DNA of 43,775 nt from Elusimicrobiales bacterium (GTDB taxonomy: Bacteria; Elusimicrobiota; Elusimicrobia; Elusimicrobiales; UBA9959). The notes below the pieces were generated by a model. That model was given only the letters and a program-made list of their open reading frames with translations, was not told the DNA's origin and did no database searches. The DNA is taken from the NCBI GenBank assembly GCA_023701245.1, contig JAMPXK010000017.1, positions 1-43,775 on the forward strand, read 5' to 3'. A program made the position numbers and the translations under genes. Shown piece by piece: positions 33,951 to 41,919 of this stretch. Position 1 is the first letter of the stretch; each line of letters starts with the position of its first letter.

Positions 33951-34796
33951 CTAGTCGCGCGCCATGTGCCGCCAGGTCTGCGTCTGCCACGCCGGGGTCC
34001 CGAACAGCCGCACCTGCTCCTGGGCCGCGGTCATGGCCCCCTGCGTTTCGGCCAGTTCCGGCGCCAATATGCTGGAGATCTCCACTACGGCGTTATCCGC
34101 GCTCAGCGACCCCCTGAAACGTATGGGGCTGCGGGTACCCACGCCCATGCCGGACATGCCCCCGGGGGAACTGCCCTCGAAACGGCGTCCGCGCACCTTG
34201 CCCGTGCCATAGATGGTCTTTGGGAAGTCCCAGCAGTGCATGCTGATGGTCAGATCGTCGCCGCGGATCTCGAACTCGTAGCGCCAGCAGTCCAGGCCGC
34301 TGCCCCAGCTGCCCCTGTAATCCGCCGTGCCGTGGCGTTTGGACGGCGCGGCCTCCTCGGCCGGTTTGCTTTTGCCGGCCGGCCGCCCGGCCATAAAAAA
34401 TCGCTTATCCTCGGCCGCCTCTTCGAAGCGCTTGGCCGATTCCAGGGCGTTGGCGCGGTTGTAGTAGCACTGCGTCCACCACGGGGCTATCTTTATGGCT
34501 TCCCAGTAAATGCGGGCCGCCTTGTCGAAATCCGCGTCGTTGACGGCGTCCAGGTGCACGGCCATGGCCTTGATAAAGAATTTTTTGGCTTCGGTGGGGA
34601 CCTTGGGCCTGGCCGTCATGCCGCTGGCGAACCGGATAAGCTCCAGGCGCAGCTCGGGGTTATCCGGGTCATCGTTCACGGAGGCCAGCAGGGTCAGGAA
34701 CCGCTCCTGTTCTTTTACATAAGCCGGGTCCAGCGCCCGGGCCGGGATGGCCAGCGGCGCCAGCAGCGCAAAGAACAGGAGCAGCCTGCTTATCAT
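33951..34796 (-). CDS. Secreted TPR-like protein
   Basis: A 281-residue exported protein. The ATG at 34796 opens the signal peptide MISRLLLFFALLAPLAIPARA; upstream in-frame codons would bury it. Residues about 25-140 are helical with a TPR-like pair (FDKAARIYWEAIKIAPWWTQ, CYYNRANALESAKRFEEAAED). A beta-rich C-terminal region follows (YRGSWGSGLDCWRYEFEIRG, DDLTISMHCWDFPKTIYGTG) with two Trp-associated Cys. No named family recognised for the latter. Small RNA copy 1 lies just beyond its stop. A TTGACA-containing promoter is upstream. Confidence 0.77.
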   Translation of the reverse strand: MISRLLLFFALLAPLAIPARALDPAYVKEQERFLTLLASVNDDPDNPELRLELIRFASGMTARPKVPTEAKKFFIKAMAVHLDAVNDADFDKAARIYWEAIKIAPWWTQCYYNRANALESAKRFEEAAEDKRFFMAGRPAGKSKPAEEAAPSKRHGTADYRGSWGSGLDCWRYEFEIRGDDLTISMHCWDFPKTIYGTGKVRGRRFEGSSPGGMSGMGVGTRSPIRFRGSLSADNAVVEISSILAPELAETQGAMTAAQEQVRLFGTPAWQTQTWRHMARD

Positions 34797-34878
34797 AGAC
34801 GAAAAGCCGCCTTCACACGGACGCGCCTGCCGCCCGGAAACCATGAGACCATAGATTGTAACTCCCCCTAACCTAGGG

Positions 34879-34906
34879 TTTATCATTTCAATTCCGCCGG
34901 TGTCAA
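34879..34906 (-). promoter_or_regulatory. Candidate promoter of the TPR-like gene
   Basis: On the minus strand TTGACA (34906-34901), 16 bases, then GATAAA (34884-34879, four of six matches to the -10). Predicted +1 is about 34872. The sequence around the -35 resembles that at the second small RNA promoter (GGTGTCAA plus GACC on the plus strand). Confidence 0.4.
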
Positions 34907-34918
34907 TAGACCTCCAAT

Positions 34919-34948
34919 TTGCCGGGGAGGCCCGGGTAAAGTTATAAT
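34919..34948 (+). promoter_or_regulatory. Promoter of the S1-domain gene
   Basis: TTGCCG (34919-34924), 18-base spacer, perfect TATAAT (34943-34948). Predicted +1 is about 34955, leaving a 38-base leader with AGAGG before the ATG at 34993. Confidence 0.6.
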
Positions 34949-34992
34949 GTATAGATTAGCAGCCGCAGCAACCCCTATCGCAAGAGGCACAC

Positions 34993-36192
34993 ATGCACAC
35001 CAACGACCAGCACGGCAACGAGCAAGAAGAAAATTTCGCGGAGATGTTCGAGGAGACCTATAAAGAACCTTCCAGGCTGGAGCCCGGCCACAAAGTAGAG
35101 GCGGCCATAGTAAAGCTGACCCCGGAGTGGGCGCTCATCGAAGTGGGCGGCAAAGGCGAAGGCTACGTGGACATCAACGAACTCAAGGACGCCGAGGGCA
35201 ACCTCATCGCCCGCGAGGGCGACAAGCTGCGCGCCTATTTCCTGCGCTCGGAAGAGGGCGAGATGCGCTTTACCACCCGCATAGGCTCCGGCCCCGCGGC
35301 CCGCGCGCAGATAGAGGACTCTTTCAAGAACCACCTGGCCGTGGAAGGCACCATAGCCCGGGAGGTCAAGGGCGGTTTCGAAGTGGCCATCGGCGGCGTG
35401 CGCGCGTTCTGCCCCTTCTCGCAGATGGGAACGCGCCGCGACGAGAACAAGGCCGAATACGTCGGCAAGGCCCTCTGGTTCGAGGTCATAGAATTCGGCG
35501 GGCGCAACATCGTGCTGTCGCGCCGCAGCATCGTGGACGCCGAGCGGCGCGAGCGCGCCGCGGTCCTGAAAGAAGCTCTAAAAGAGGGCGACCGGGTAAA
35601 AGGCGTGGTCACCTCGCTGCAGAAATTCGGCGCCTTCGTCGACATCGGCGGGATAGAAGGGCTGCTGCCGGTCTCGGAGCTGGCCTGGGGCCGCACCGAA
35701 AAAGTTTCAGACCTGCTTTCCGTGGGTCAGCCGGTAGAGGTGATGATAAAGCGCCTGGACTGGCAGAACGAAAAGATCTCGCTCAGCCTCAAAGACGTGC
35801 TGCCCAACCCCTGGGACACGGCGGCCGAAAACTGGCCTTCCGGCTCCTACCACACCGGCCGGGTATCGCGCCTGGCGCCCTTCGGCGCCTTCATCGCCCT
35901 GGGCGAAGGCGTAGACGGCCTCATCCATGTTTCCCGCCTTGGCGGCGGCGAACGCCGCATCGGGCACCCCGAAGAGGTGCTGAAGGTGGGCCAGGAAATA
36001 GAGGTAAAGGTGGAATCCGTGGACCCCGCGGCCAGGAAGATCTCCCTGGTGCCGGCCACCGTAAGCCGGGCCGAGGACGAGCACACCGAAACCATGGCCA
36101 AGTACCGCGGCAAAGCCGAAGCCGGCTCGCCCGCCATGGGCTCCATGGGAGAGACCCTGAAGAAGGCCCTGGAACAGAAGAACAGGATATAA
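34993..36192 (+). CDS. rpsA: S1 RNA-binding domain protein (ribosomal protein S1-like, four domains)
   Basis: A 399-residue cytoplasmic protein with four OB-fold S1 domains: about 20-90 (KVEAAIVKLTPEWALIEVGG), 110-180 (EGTIAREVKGGFEVAIGGVR), 195-270 (DRVKGVVTSLQKFGAFVDIG, then GIEGLLPVSEL) and 280-355 (YHTGRVSRLAPFGAFIALGE, then GVDGLIHVSRL). An acidic N-terminus and a flexible tail flank them. S1 proteins help mRNA bind the 30S subunit. E. coli S1 has six domains; four-domain forms are usual in many other phyla. The symbol assumes it is the S1 equivalent; another S1-domain regulator is possible. Confidence 0.88.
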   Translation: MHTNDQHGNEQEENFAEMFEETYKEPSRLEPGHKVEAAIVKLTPEWALIEVGGKGEGYVDINELKDAEGNLIAREGDKLRAYFLRSEEGEMRFTTRIGSGPAARAQIEDSFKNHLAVEGTIAREVKGGFEVAIGGVRAFCPFSQMGTRRDENKAEYVGKALWFEVIEFGGRNIVLSRRSIVDAERRERAAVLKEALKEGDRVKGVVTSLQKFGAFVDIGGIEGLLPVSELAWGRTEKVSDLLSVGQPVEVMIKRLDWQNEKISLSLKDVLPNPWDTAAENWPSGSYHTGRVSRLAPFGAFIALGEGVDGLIHVSRLGGGERRIGHPEEVLKVGQEIEVKVESVDPAARKISLVPATVSRAEDEHTETMAKYRGKAEAGSPAMGSMGETLKKALEQKNRI

Positions 36193-36195
36193 AAC

Positions 36196-36220
36196 ACCGG
36201 CCCCTGGAAAGGCGGCCGGT
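36196..36220. terminator. Hairpin after the S1-domain gene
   Basis: ACCGGCC (36196-36202) and GGCCGGT (36214-36220), a 7-bp perfect stem just after the S1 stop. It is followed by AAAAATG on the plus strand and by GTTTTATAT on the minus strand. Likely a weak terminator, more so for minus-strand transcription. Confidence 0.35.
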
Positions 36221-36268
36221 AAAAATGAAAGTGCCCGCGAGAAACCCACTAAGAGGGGCCGCGGGCAC
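36221..36268 (-). ncRNA. Predicted small RNA, copy 2
   Basis: Minus-strand counterpart of 33836-33882. It begins on the first base of the stem at 36268, GUGCCCGCG pairing with CGCGGGCAC. The loop is identical to copy 1 and the tail is UUUCAUUUUU. Relative to copy 1 one G-C stem pair has become U-A on both arms, so pairing is preserved. It lies between the S1-domain gene and the convergent methionine synthase genes. Conservation with copy 1 covers the hairpin, the tail and the promoter hexamers. Confidence 0.65.
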
Positions 36269-36274
36269 ATTCAT

Positions 36275-36302
36275 AGTATAGCAGGCCTATTTCAGGTGTC
36301 AA
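36275..36302 (-). promoter_or_regulatory. Promoter of small RNA copy 2
   Basis: On the minus strand a perfect TTGACA (36302-36297), 16-base spacer, and TGCTATACT, an extended -10 (hexamer 36280-36275). Predicted +1 is 36268, again the first stem base. Spacing is identical to copy 1 though the spacer sequence differs. Confidence 0.72.
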
Positions 36303-36324
36303 GACCCAATTTGGACCTACCTGG

Positions 36325-37113
36325 TCAGATGCCGAAATAGACCGCTTTCGGGTTGTGGAACACTATGGCGGACACGGAGGCCTCCGGGTCCATCATGAGA
36401 CCTTCGGTCAGTTTTATGCCCGCGTCGGCGTCGGGCCGCAGCAGGTCGAACAGCGGTTTCTGGTTGGCCAGGTCCGGGCACACGGGGTAGCCGAAGGAAT
36501 ATCTTTTGCCGCGGTATTTGCCTTTATGCAGCGGCCGGGCCGGGACGGGTTCGGCTATCCCCCACTCCTTCCTGATGCGGTAATGCAGCACTTCCGCGAA
36601 AGCCTCGGCCAGCATCAGCGCCAGCGCCTCCACAAGATAAGACCTCACATAATTGCCGGCCGCCCGCTCGCGCCGCGAGAAGGCCATTACGCCCTCGCCG
36701 CAGGTTACTGCCAGCAGGGCCGCGTAATCCCTGCGCCCGGCGCCGGCGGCCGCGGCGAAGTCGGCCAGGCAGAGCCGGTCGCCTGCGGCCTGGCGGGGAA
36801 AGGCGAAATTCGCCAGCGTCTCGCCGCCGGGCCCGTAAAAGAGCAGATTGTCGCCGTCGGCGTTGACCGGGAAAGTCCGGTAAACGCCGCGGGCCTTGAT
36901 GAGGCCTTTAGAGATGATCTCTTCCTTCAGCGCGGCCAGCAGGACGGCGGTCTCCCGGGCTTTTTCTTCCTGCCCTTTTTTGAGCTTAAGGAAGCGCAGA
37001 TTGAACAGCCCCTCGTCCATATTGTCGAACAGTTCCGGCAGCGGCTGCTCCACGTAATGCCGCTCCAGGTCCGCCGGGACCGGGATGTCGTCCGGGCGCA
37101 AAAGGTCCGACAT
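36325..37113 (-). CDS. Methionine synthase activation domain as a separate protein
   Basis: A 262-residue protein equal to the C-terminal reactivation domain of cobalamin-dependent MetH. Motifs seen are GKYRGKRYSFGYPVCPDLAN and GIKLTEGLMMDPEASVSAIV, then FHNPKAVYFGI at the end. The domain binds SAM and reductively remethylates inactive cob(II)alamin. Its ATG overlaps the stop of the main MetH gene by one base (TAATG), so the two chains are made in step. The domain is complete, so this is a genuine split rather than a frameshift; no remnant linker is visible. Confidence 0.9.
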   Translation of the reverse strand: MSDLLRPDDIPVPADLERHYVEQPLPELFDNMDEGLFNLRFLKLKKGQEEKARETAVLLAALKEEIISKGLIKARGVYRTFPVNADGDNLLFYGPGGETLANFAFPRQAAGDRLCLADFAAAAGAGRRDYAALLAVTCGEGVMAFSRRERAAGNYVRSYLVEALALMLAEAFAEVLHYRIRKEWGIAEPVPARPLHKGKYRGKRYSFGYPVCPDLANQKPLFDLLRPDADAGIKLTEGLMMDPEASVSAIVFHNPKAVYFGI

Positions 37114-39629
37114 TATTTCGCCGCCCCCAGCTTAAGCGCGTAATTCAGCCCTTCCATGGCGTCCTTGGCGTAGAACACCGTGCCGCCGTAAGCGGGGGCG
37201 ATGTTGGAGGCGGTGAACTTCTCCGTCAGGGCGGCGCCGCCCACCAGCAGGGTGGCTTTCACGCCGGCGCGGGCAAGTTCCCTGGCGGTTATGGTCATCT
37301 GCTCGCAGGAGCGCACCAGCAGCCCTGAAAGACCTATGAGGTCGGGTTTGGACCTGGCCGCGGCGGCGGCTATCTCTTCTGGCGGCACCTTTACGCCCAG
37401 GTCCTCCACCTCGAAACCGTTGCTCTCGAAAATGATGGAGACCAGGTTCTTGCCGATATCGTGCACGTCCCCCTTCACCGTAGCCAGCAGCAGCCGGCCC
37501 CGCTTGGGGGACTTGTTGGCTTTAAGCGCCGGCTCCAGCGCGGTCACCGCCGCCTTGGCGGCCTCGGCGCTCTGCAGCACCTCGGTCACTATCAGGTCGC
37601 CGCAGGCGAACTGCTTGCCCACTTCGGCCATGGCCCGCATCACGGGACCGTTGATGATGCTCAGCGGGTGCTCGGTTTTCAGCAGTTCCAGCACGCAGGC
37701 CTCTACGCCGGCGCGGGTGCCGTTGAGCACGCAGAGGCGCAGCCGCTCGCCGGGTGGCGCGTCCTGCGCGGCCGGCGCGGCGGGCCCTTTCTTGGCGTCG
37801 CGGTAGCGGGCCGCGAAGGCCTGCGCGGCGTCGGGCCGGCGCGCGAAGATCAGGTCCTCGGCCAGCGCCTTTTCCTCCGCCGGGATGGCGGTGTAGCGTT
37901 TGAGCTTTTCGATGTTGACTATGGCCAGGTCCAGGCCGGCCTTTACGGCGTGGTGCAGGAAGACGGAATTCAGCACTTCGCGCGACGCCGGCGGCAGCCC
38001 GAAAGAAACGTTGCTCACGCCCAGGATGGTCTTAACGCCGGGGAATTCCCGCTTGATGGTCTCTATGGCTTTTATGGTCTCATGGGCGGTCCTGGCGTGC
38101 TCGCCGCCCACGGCCACCGGGAAGACCAGCGTGTCGAAGATTATGTCCTCAGCCCTGAGGCCGCAATCCCGGGTAAGGAACGCGTAGGCGCGGCGCGCTA
38201 TGGCGGTTTTCCGCTCGGCGTCCAGGGGCAGGCCGTGCGCCTTATCCTCGTCTATGCAGCCGAAGACCAGCTTGGCGCCGTAGGTTTTCACCAGTTCGGC
38301 GGCGGCGCGCGGCTTGTCGGTCCCGAATTCGAAATTGACGGAGTTGAGCAGCGCTTTGCCGGGCGAGGTCTTGAGGACCTCTTCCATCACGGCCGTGTCG
38401 GTGGTGTCCGTCATGAGCGGCAGGCGCACGGCGCGGGCCAGGCGCGGGGCGAACAGTTTCACGTCGGCCAGCTCGTCGCGCTCCGGATTGGCCAGGCAGA
38501 GGTCCAGGACATGGGCCCCGGCGGCCGCCTGGGCCTTGCCCAGGGCCAGGGCGCCGTCCCAGTCGCCGGCGCCTACCATATCCCGGAATTTCTTGGAACC
38601 TATGGAATTGTTGCGTTCCCCCACCATCAGCGGCGGCTCTATCTCGTCGTAAAACAGCGCTTCCGTGCCGGCCACCACCCAGGGGGCCGCGGGGCGCGGG
38701 GCGCGGGGTTTTATGCCTTTGACGGCCTGCGCCAGGGCCTTGATGTGTTCGGGCCTGGTACCGCAGCAGCCGCCGGCGGCGTTCAGCAGGCCGGCCCGGG
38801 CGTAGCCGGCCATTACCGCGGAAAATTTTTCGGGCGTCTCCAGGTAGCGGCCCTTTTCGTCGGGCAGGCCCGCGTTGGGCATGGCGAAGACCGGGTACTG
38901 CGCCCTGGCGGCCAGGCGCTCCAGCCGCAGCCCCAGGCCTTCCGGCCCAGTGGAGCAGTTAAACCCTATGGCGGCCAGCGGGAAATGTTCCACCGCCGCG
39001 TAGAAAGCCTCCGCGTCGTGGCCGGAAAGCATCTTATTGCTGTCGTCCATGGTGGCCGAGACCACCACCGGGACCTCGCGGCCCGTTTTTTTGAAGCCGA
39101 AGCGGACGGCGGCCAGGGCCGCCTTCAGGTTAAGGGTGTCGTGGGCGGTCTCTATCAGCAGCAGGTCGGCGCCGCCTTCCAGCAGGGCGTCTATCTGCTC
39201 CAGGTAAATGCCGCGCAGGGCGTCGAAGGTAAGCCCGCCCGTCACGAAGAGAGCCTTGTTGGTGGGCCCCACGGAGCCGGCCACGTAGCGGCGGCGGCCG
39301 GCCTGGGAGAACTTGTCCGCGGCCGCGCGGGCGAGGCGGGCGGAAGCCAGGTTGAAGTCCCGCACTTTCCCGGCCAGGCCGTACTCCGCCAGCACCGCGG
39401 CGTTGGCGCCGAAGGTGTTGGTCTCTATAAAATCGGCGCCGGCGGCCAGGTAATCCTCGTGGATCCGGGCCACCACGTCGGCCCTGGAAACGGAGAGCAT
39501 CTCGTTAAGCCCCTCGTGGCCGGCATAATCCGCCTCCTTGAGGCCGAAGTCCTGAAGATAGGTGCCCATGGCGCCGTCAAAGACCGGAACGCCTTGCGCG
39601 AAAAGTTTCTTTATTTCCTCGTTGGTCAT
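37113..39629 (-). CDS. metH: Cobalamin-dependent methionine synthase, lacking the activation domain
   Basis: An 838-residue enzyme methylating homocysteine from methyltetrahydrofolate. Order: homocysteine-binding domain (FDGAMGTYLQ at about 18; zinc ligands in GFNCSTGPEG and GGCCGTRPEH, the latter near 289); pterin-binding domain (about 330-600, VGERNNSIGSKKFR); cobalamin cap and binding domain with DVHDIGKNLV (His about 723) and GLSGLLVRS. The usual fourth domain is encoded by the next gene. SD GAGGGACC. It follows tatD by 10 bases. Confidence 0.96.
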   Translation of the reverse strand: MTNEEIKKLFAQGVPVFDGAMGTYLQDFGLKEADYAGHEGLNEMLSVSRADVVARIHEDYLAAGADFIETNTFGANAAVLAEYGLAGKVRDFNLASARLARAAADKFSQAGRRRYVAGSVGPTNKALFVTGGLTFDALRGIYLEQIDALLEGGADLLLIETAHDTLNLKAALAAVRFGFKKTGREVPVVVSATMDDSNKMLSGHDAEAFYAAVEHFPLAAIGFNCSTGPEGLGLRLERLAARAQYPVFAMPNAGLPDEKGRYLETPEKFSAVMAGYARAGLLNAAGGCCGTRPEHIKALAQAVKGIKPRAPRPAAPWVVAGTEALFYDEIEPPLMVGERNNSIGSKKFRDMVGAGDWDGALALGKAQAAAGAHVLDLCLANPERDELADVKLFAPRLARAVRLPLMTDTTDTAVMEEVLKTSPGKALLNSVNFEFGTDKPRAAAELVKTYGAKLVFGCIDEDKAHGLPLDAERKTAIARRAYAFLTRDCGLRAEDIIFDTLVFPVAVGGEHARTAHETIKAIETIKREFPGVKTILGVSNVSFGLPPASREVLNSVFLHHAVKAGLDLAIVNIEKLKRYTAIPAEEKALAEDLIFARRPDAAQAFAARYRDAKKGPAAPAAQDAPPGERLRLCVLNGTRAGVEACVLELLKTEHPLSIINGPVMRAMAEVGKQFACGDLIVTEVLQSAEAAKAAVTALEPALKANKSPKRGRLLLATVKGDVHDIGKNLVSIIFESNGFEVEDLGVKVPPEEIAAAAARSKPDLIGLSGLLVRSCEQMTITARELARAGVKATLLVGGAALTEKFTASNIAPAYGGTVFYAKDAMEGLNYALKLGAAK

Positions 39630-39639
39630 GGTCCCTCTG

Positions 39640-40440
39640 TTAGAAAGTTCCGAACAGGTCGAAAGCGTTGGCGGTGGTCCTGTCGGCCACCTGGCCGTTG
39701 CTCAGGCCCAGGTGGCCGGCCACCATGGCGGCTATCTCCGGGATGAAGGCCGGGTCGTTGCGCTGGCCGCGCGCGCCCTGCGGCGGCAGGTAAGGACAAT
39801 CGGTCTCCAGGATTATCCTGTCCGGCCCGGCCTTCTTTATGGTCTCGCGCAGTTCCTCGTTCTTCTTGTAGGTGAAGGTGCCGTTCACGCCCAGCAGCAG
39901 CCCCATATCCAGGCCGGCCTTGGCGTCCTTCCACCCTCCGGAAAAGCAATGCAGCACCCCGCGGAATTTCCTGGCCGGGCTGTAATTCCACTCTTTCAGG
40001 GCGGTCAGCAGGTCGGCGTAGGCGTCCTGGGCCGGGGTTTTGCCGTTGCGGGCGTGGAACACGGCCGGCTTGCCGAACCTGGCGCAGAGCGGCAGCTGCG
40101 CGTCGAGCAGGGCCAGCTGCTCCTGCCTGCTGCCGATGTCCCACCAGTAATCTATCCCCACCTCGCCCAGCGCCGCGGCGCAGGGTTTGGCCATGAAGCT
40201 TTCCAGCCGCGCGAAGACGTCGGACGGCAGCGTCCGGGTGTATTCCGGGTGCGCCCCGAAAGCGCAGGCTATTTTGCCGGGGTACCTGGCGCAGAGCTCT
40301 TCTCCCTGCTGCCATTCTCCGGGCTGGCAGGCGATCTCCACCACCTTCTCCACCCCGGCCGCGAACACGCGCGCGAGCACGTCGGCACGGTCCGCGTCGA
40401 AAGCCTTGTCGTTGAGATGCGTGTGAGTGTCGATAAGCAT
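39640..40440 (-). CDS. tatD: TatD family metal-dependent deoxyribonuclease
   Basis: A 266-residue TIM-barrel hydrolase. Metal ligands are in MLIDTHTHLNDKAF (His6, His8), ALGEVGIDYWW (Glu), VFHARN (His), VLHCFSGG (His) and LETDCPYLPP (Asp). These are the six signature blocks of TatD/YcfH enzymes, which act as 3'-5' DNases in repair or DNA turnover. The C-terminus TTANAFDLFGTF is typical. Followed by metH after 10 bases. Cruciform repeat C lies upstream, between it and prfB. No strong SD (CAGGATTTAAATG). Confidence 0.94.
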   Translation of the reverse strand: MLIDTHTHLNDKAFDADRADVLARVFAAGVEKVVEIACQPGEWQQGEELCARYPGKIACAFGAHPEYTRTLPSDVFARLESFMAKPCAAALGEVGIDYWWDIGSRQEQLALLDAQLPLCARFGKPAVFHARNGKTPAQDAYADLLTALKEWNYSPARKFRGVLHCFSGGWKDAKAGLDMGLLLGVNGTFTYKKNEELRETIKKAGPDRIILETDCPYLPPQGARGQRNDPAFIPEIAAMVAGHLGLSNGQVADRTTANAFDLFGTF

Positions 40441-40482
40441 TTAAATCCTGTACAAGAAAGCCGGCTGGCGAACAAAGGGAGC

Positions 40483-40634
40483 GGGTGGCGAGGGTATGCC
40501 CTCCGCGGGCCTTCGCGCAGGCCCAAGCTTGCGTAGCGCGAGGGCCGGGTGGAGCGAAGCGACACTGCAGTGTGAGGAGCGGCGCGCACGGTGTGCGCGA
40601 CCGCGTGCCCGCGGAGGGCATATCCTTGCCACCC
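40483..40634. repeat. Cruciform repeat, copy C
   Basis: The ends are a 28-bp inverted repeat with two mismatches (40483-40510 with 40607-40634), sharing GGATATGCC with copy A. Inside are a GGGCC/GGCCC hairpin (40508-40525), the core GCTTGCGTAGCGC (40527-40539), an extra ACACTGCAGTGT palindrome (40562-40573), and the hairpin CGCGCAC-GGT-GTGCGCG (40583-40599). It lies between prfB and tatD, both minus strand. Confidence 0.75.
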
Positions 40635-40664
40635 GCCGCGAACTCGCAAGCCTGCCGGTCTCCT

Positions 40665-41789
40665 CTACTTCTTCTTGTTCTGGGCGAACCAGGTGAGGTA
40701 GGAGTGCATGAAAGGGTCCAGGTCTCCGTCCATCACCGAATCTATCTGCGAAGTCTCGTGTTCCGTGCGCAGGTCCTTCACCAGCTGGTACGGCATGAAA
40801 ACGTAGGAGCGGATCTGGTGCCCCCAGCCGATGTCGCCCTTCGCGTCGTAATGGCGTTCCATCTCCGAGCGCTTCTTGTCCATCTCTATCTCGTAAAGAC
40901 GGGCTTTCAGCATCTTCATGGCCGTCTCGCGGTTCTGGTGCTGGCTGCGCTCTATCTGGCAGGCCACCACCACCCCGGACGGGGCGTGGGTGATGCGGAC
41001 CGCCGTCTCCACCTTGTTCACGTTCTGGCCGCCGGCGCCGCCGGAGCGGAACGTGTCCACGCTCAGGTCCTTGTCCTCTATGACGATCTCTATCTCGTCG
41101 TCGATGTCGGCCAGCACGTCAATGGAAGCGAAAGAGGTGTGGCGCCGCTTGTTGGCGTCGAACGGCGAGATGCGCACCAGGCGGTGCACGCCTATCTCGC
41201 TCTTGAGATAACCGAAAGCGTAGCGGCCCCTCACGAAGGCCGTAACGCTGCGCACCCCGGCCTCTTCCCCGGCCAGCATATCGGTAATGGCGAAATTAAA
41301 ACCTTTTTTCTCCGCCCAGCGCGTGTACATGCGCAGCAGCATCTGCGCCCAGTCGCAGGCTTCGGTGCCGCCGGCGCCGGCGTGGATGCTTATGATGGCG
41401 TCCAGCTTGTCGTTGGGGTCCGCCAGTTTCAGTTCGAAATCCATGACGCTCAGGCGCTTCTCTATGGCGGCCAGGCCTTCCATGATCACAGGCAGCTCGC
41501 TCATGTCGCCGGCGTCCTTGGCCAGCTCGAAATGCACCTTGAAGTCCTCTATCTCGCGGCCCACGCCGTCGAGCAGGTCCACGCCCTTCTTCAGGTCGTT
41601 GAGTTCTTTCAGGTGGACCTGGGCCTTCTGGGCGTCGTTCCAGAAGTCCCCGGAGCCGGAAACCGCCTCTTTTTCCTTAAGCTGGGCCTTTTTCTTCTCC
41701 AGGTCGAAAAGCCTGGCCGCGTCGGTAAAAGCCGACTCCAGGTAATCCAGTTTATTGGCTACGTCTTTAAGTTCTAATGTTCCAGCCAT
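40665..41789 (-). CDS. prfB: Peptide chain release factor 2, without programmed frameshift
   Basis: A 374-residue RF2. The codon-recognition tripeptide SPF is at 208-210 (VRISPFDANKRRHTSF) and the catalytic GGQ at 253-255 (RSGGAGGQNVNKVE). It releases chains at UAA and UGA. Most bacteria make RF2 through a +1 frameshift at a CUUUGAC site near codon 25. Here the same place reads CTT TTC GAC (Leu27-Phe28-Asp29) in a continuous frame, so there is no in-frame stop and no autoregulation by frameshift. No clear SD. A 26-bp inverted repeat lies just upstream. Confidence 0.96.
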   Translation of the reverse strand: MAGTLELKDVANKLDYLESAFTDAARLFDLEKKKAQLKEKEAVSGSGDFWNDAQKAQVHLKELNDLKKGVDLLDGVGREIEDFKVHFELAKDAGDMSELPVIMEGLAAIEKRLSVMDFELKLADPNDKLDAIISIHAGAGGTEACDWAQMLLRMYTRWAEKKGFNFAITDMLAGEEAGVRSVTAFVRGRYAFGYLKSEIGVHRLVRISPFDANKRRHTSFASIDVLADIDDEIEIVIEDKDLSVDTFRSGGAGGQNVNKVETAVRITHAPSGVVVACQIERSQHQNRETAMKMLKARLYEIEMDKKRSEMERHYDAKGDIGWGHQIRSYVFMPYQLVKDLRTEHETSQIDSVMDGDLDPFMHSYLTWFAQNKKK

Positions 41790-41796
41790 ACTTTTA

Positions 41797-41872
41797 GGGG
41801 ACGCTGTTGACTATTTGACTATTTTCCAGGATGGCGAAGGTAGCGGATAGTCAAATAGTCAACAACGTCCCC
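41797..41872. repeat. 26-bp inverted repeat with internal TTGACTAT tandem octamers
   Basis: The left arm 41797-41822 and right arm 41847-41872 pair over 26 bases with one mismatch, spaced by 24. Each arm has GGGGACG at its outer end and two tandem copies of TTGACTAT. GGGGAC...GTCCCC ends recall REP/REP-associated-transposase hairpins. It lies between the divergent prfB and chorismate mutase genes. Confidence 0.7.
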
Positions 41873-41878
41873 ATTTAT

Positions 41879-41906
41879 TTTACAATTTTATTTCGGGCAG
41901 TATTTT
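41879..41906 (+). promoter_or_regulatory. Candidate promoter of the aromatic operon
   Basis: TTTACA (41879-41884), 16-base spacer, TATTTT (41901-41906). Predicted +1 is about 41913, seven bases before the ATG at 41920. No SD, so again a very short leader. Confidence 0.4.
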
Positions 41907-41919
41907 AATAGAATTCTAT

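Noticed and set aside
35921-36274. Minus-strand frame starting MNVPAAPLSGFLAG within small RNA copy 2
   Set aside because: The matching frame in copy 1 diverges after the hairpin; the transcript ends at the U tract, so no protein product is expected.
37461-39746. 761-codon plus-strand open frame opposite metH
   Set aside because: Shadow of an intact methionine synthase; no recognisable motif.
41797-41872. TTGACT boxes in the inverted repeat as -35 elements
   Set aside because: No acceptable -10 at 15-19 bases from any of the copies on either strand.
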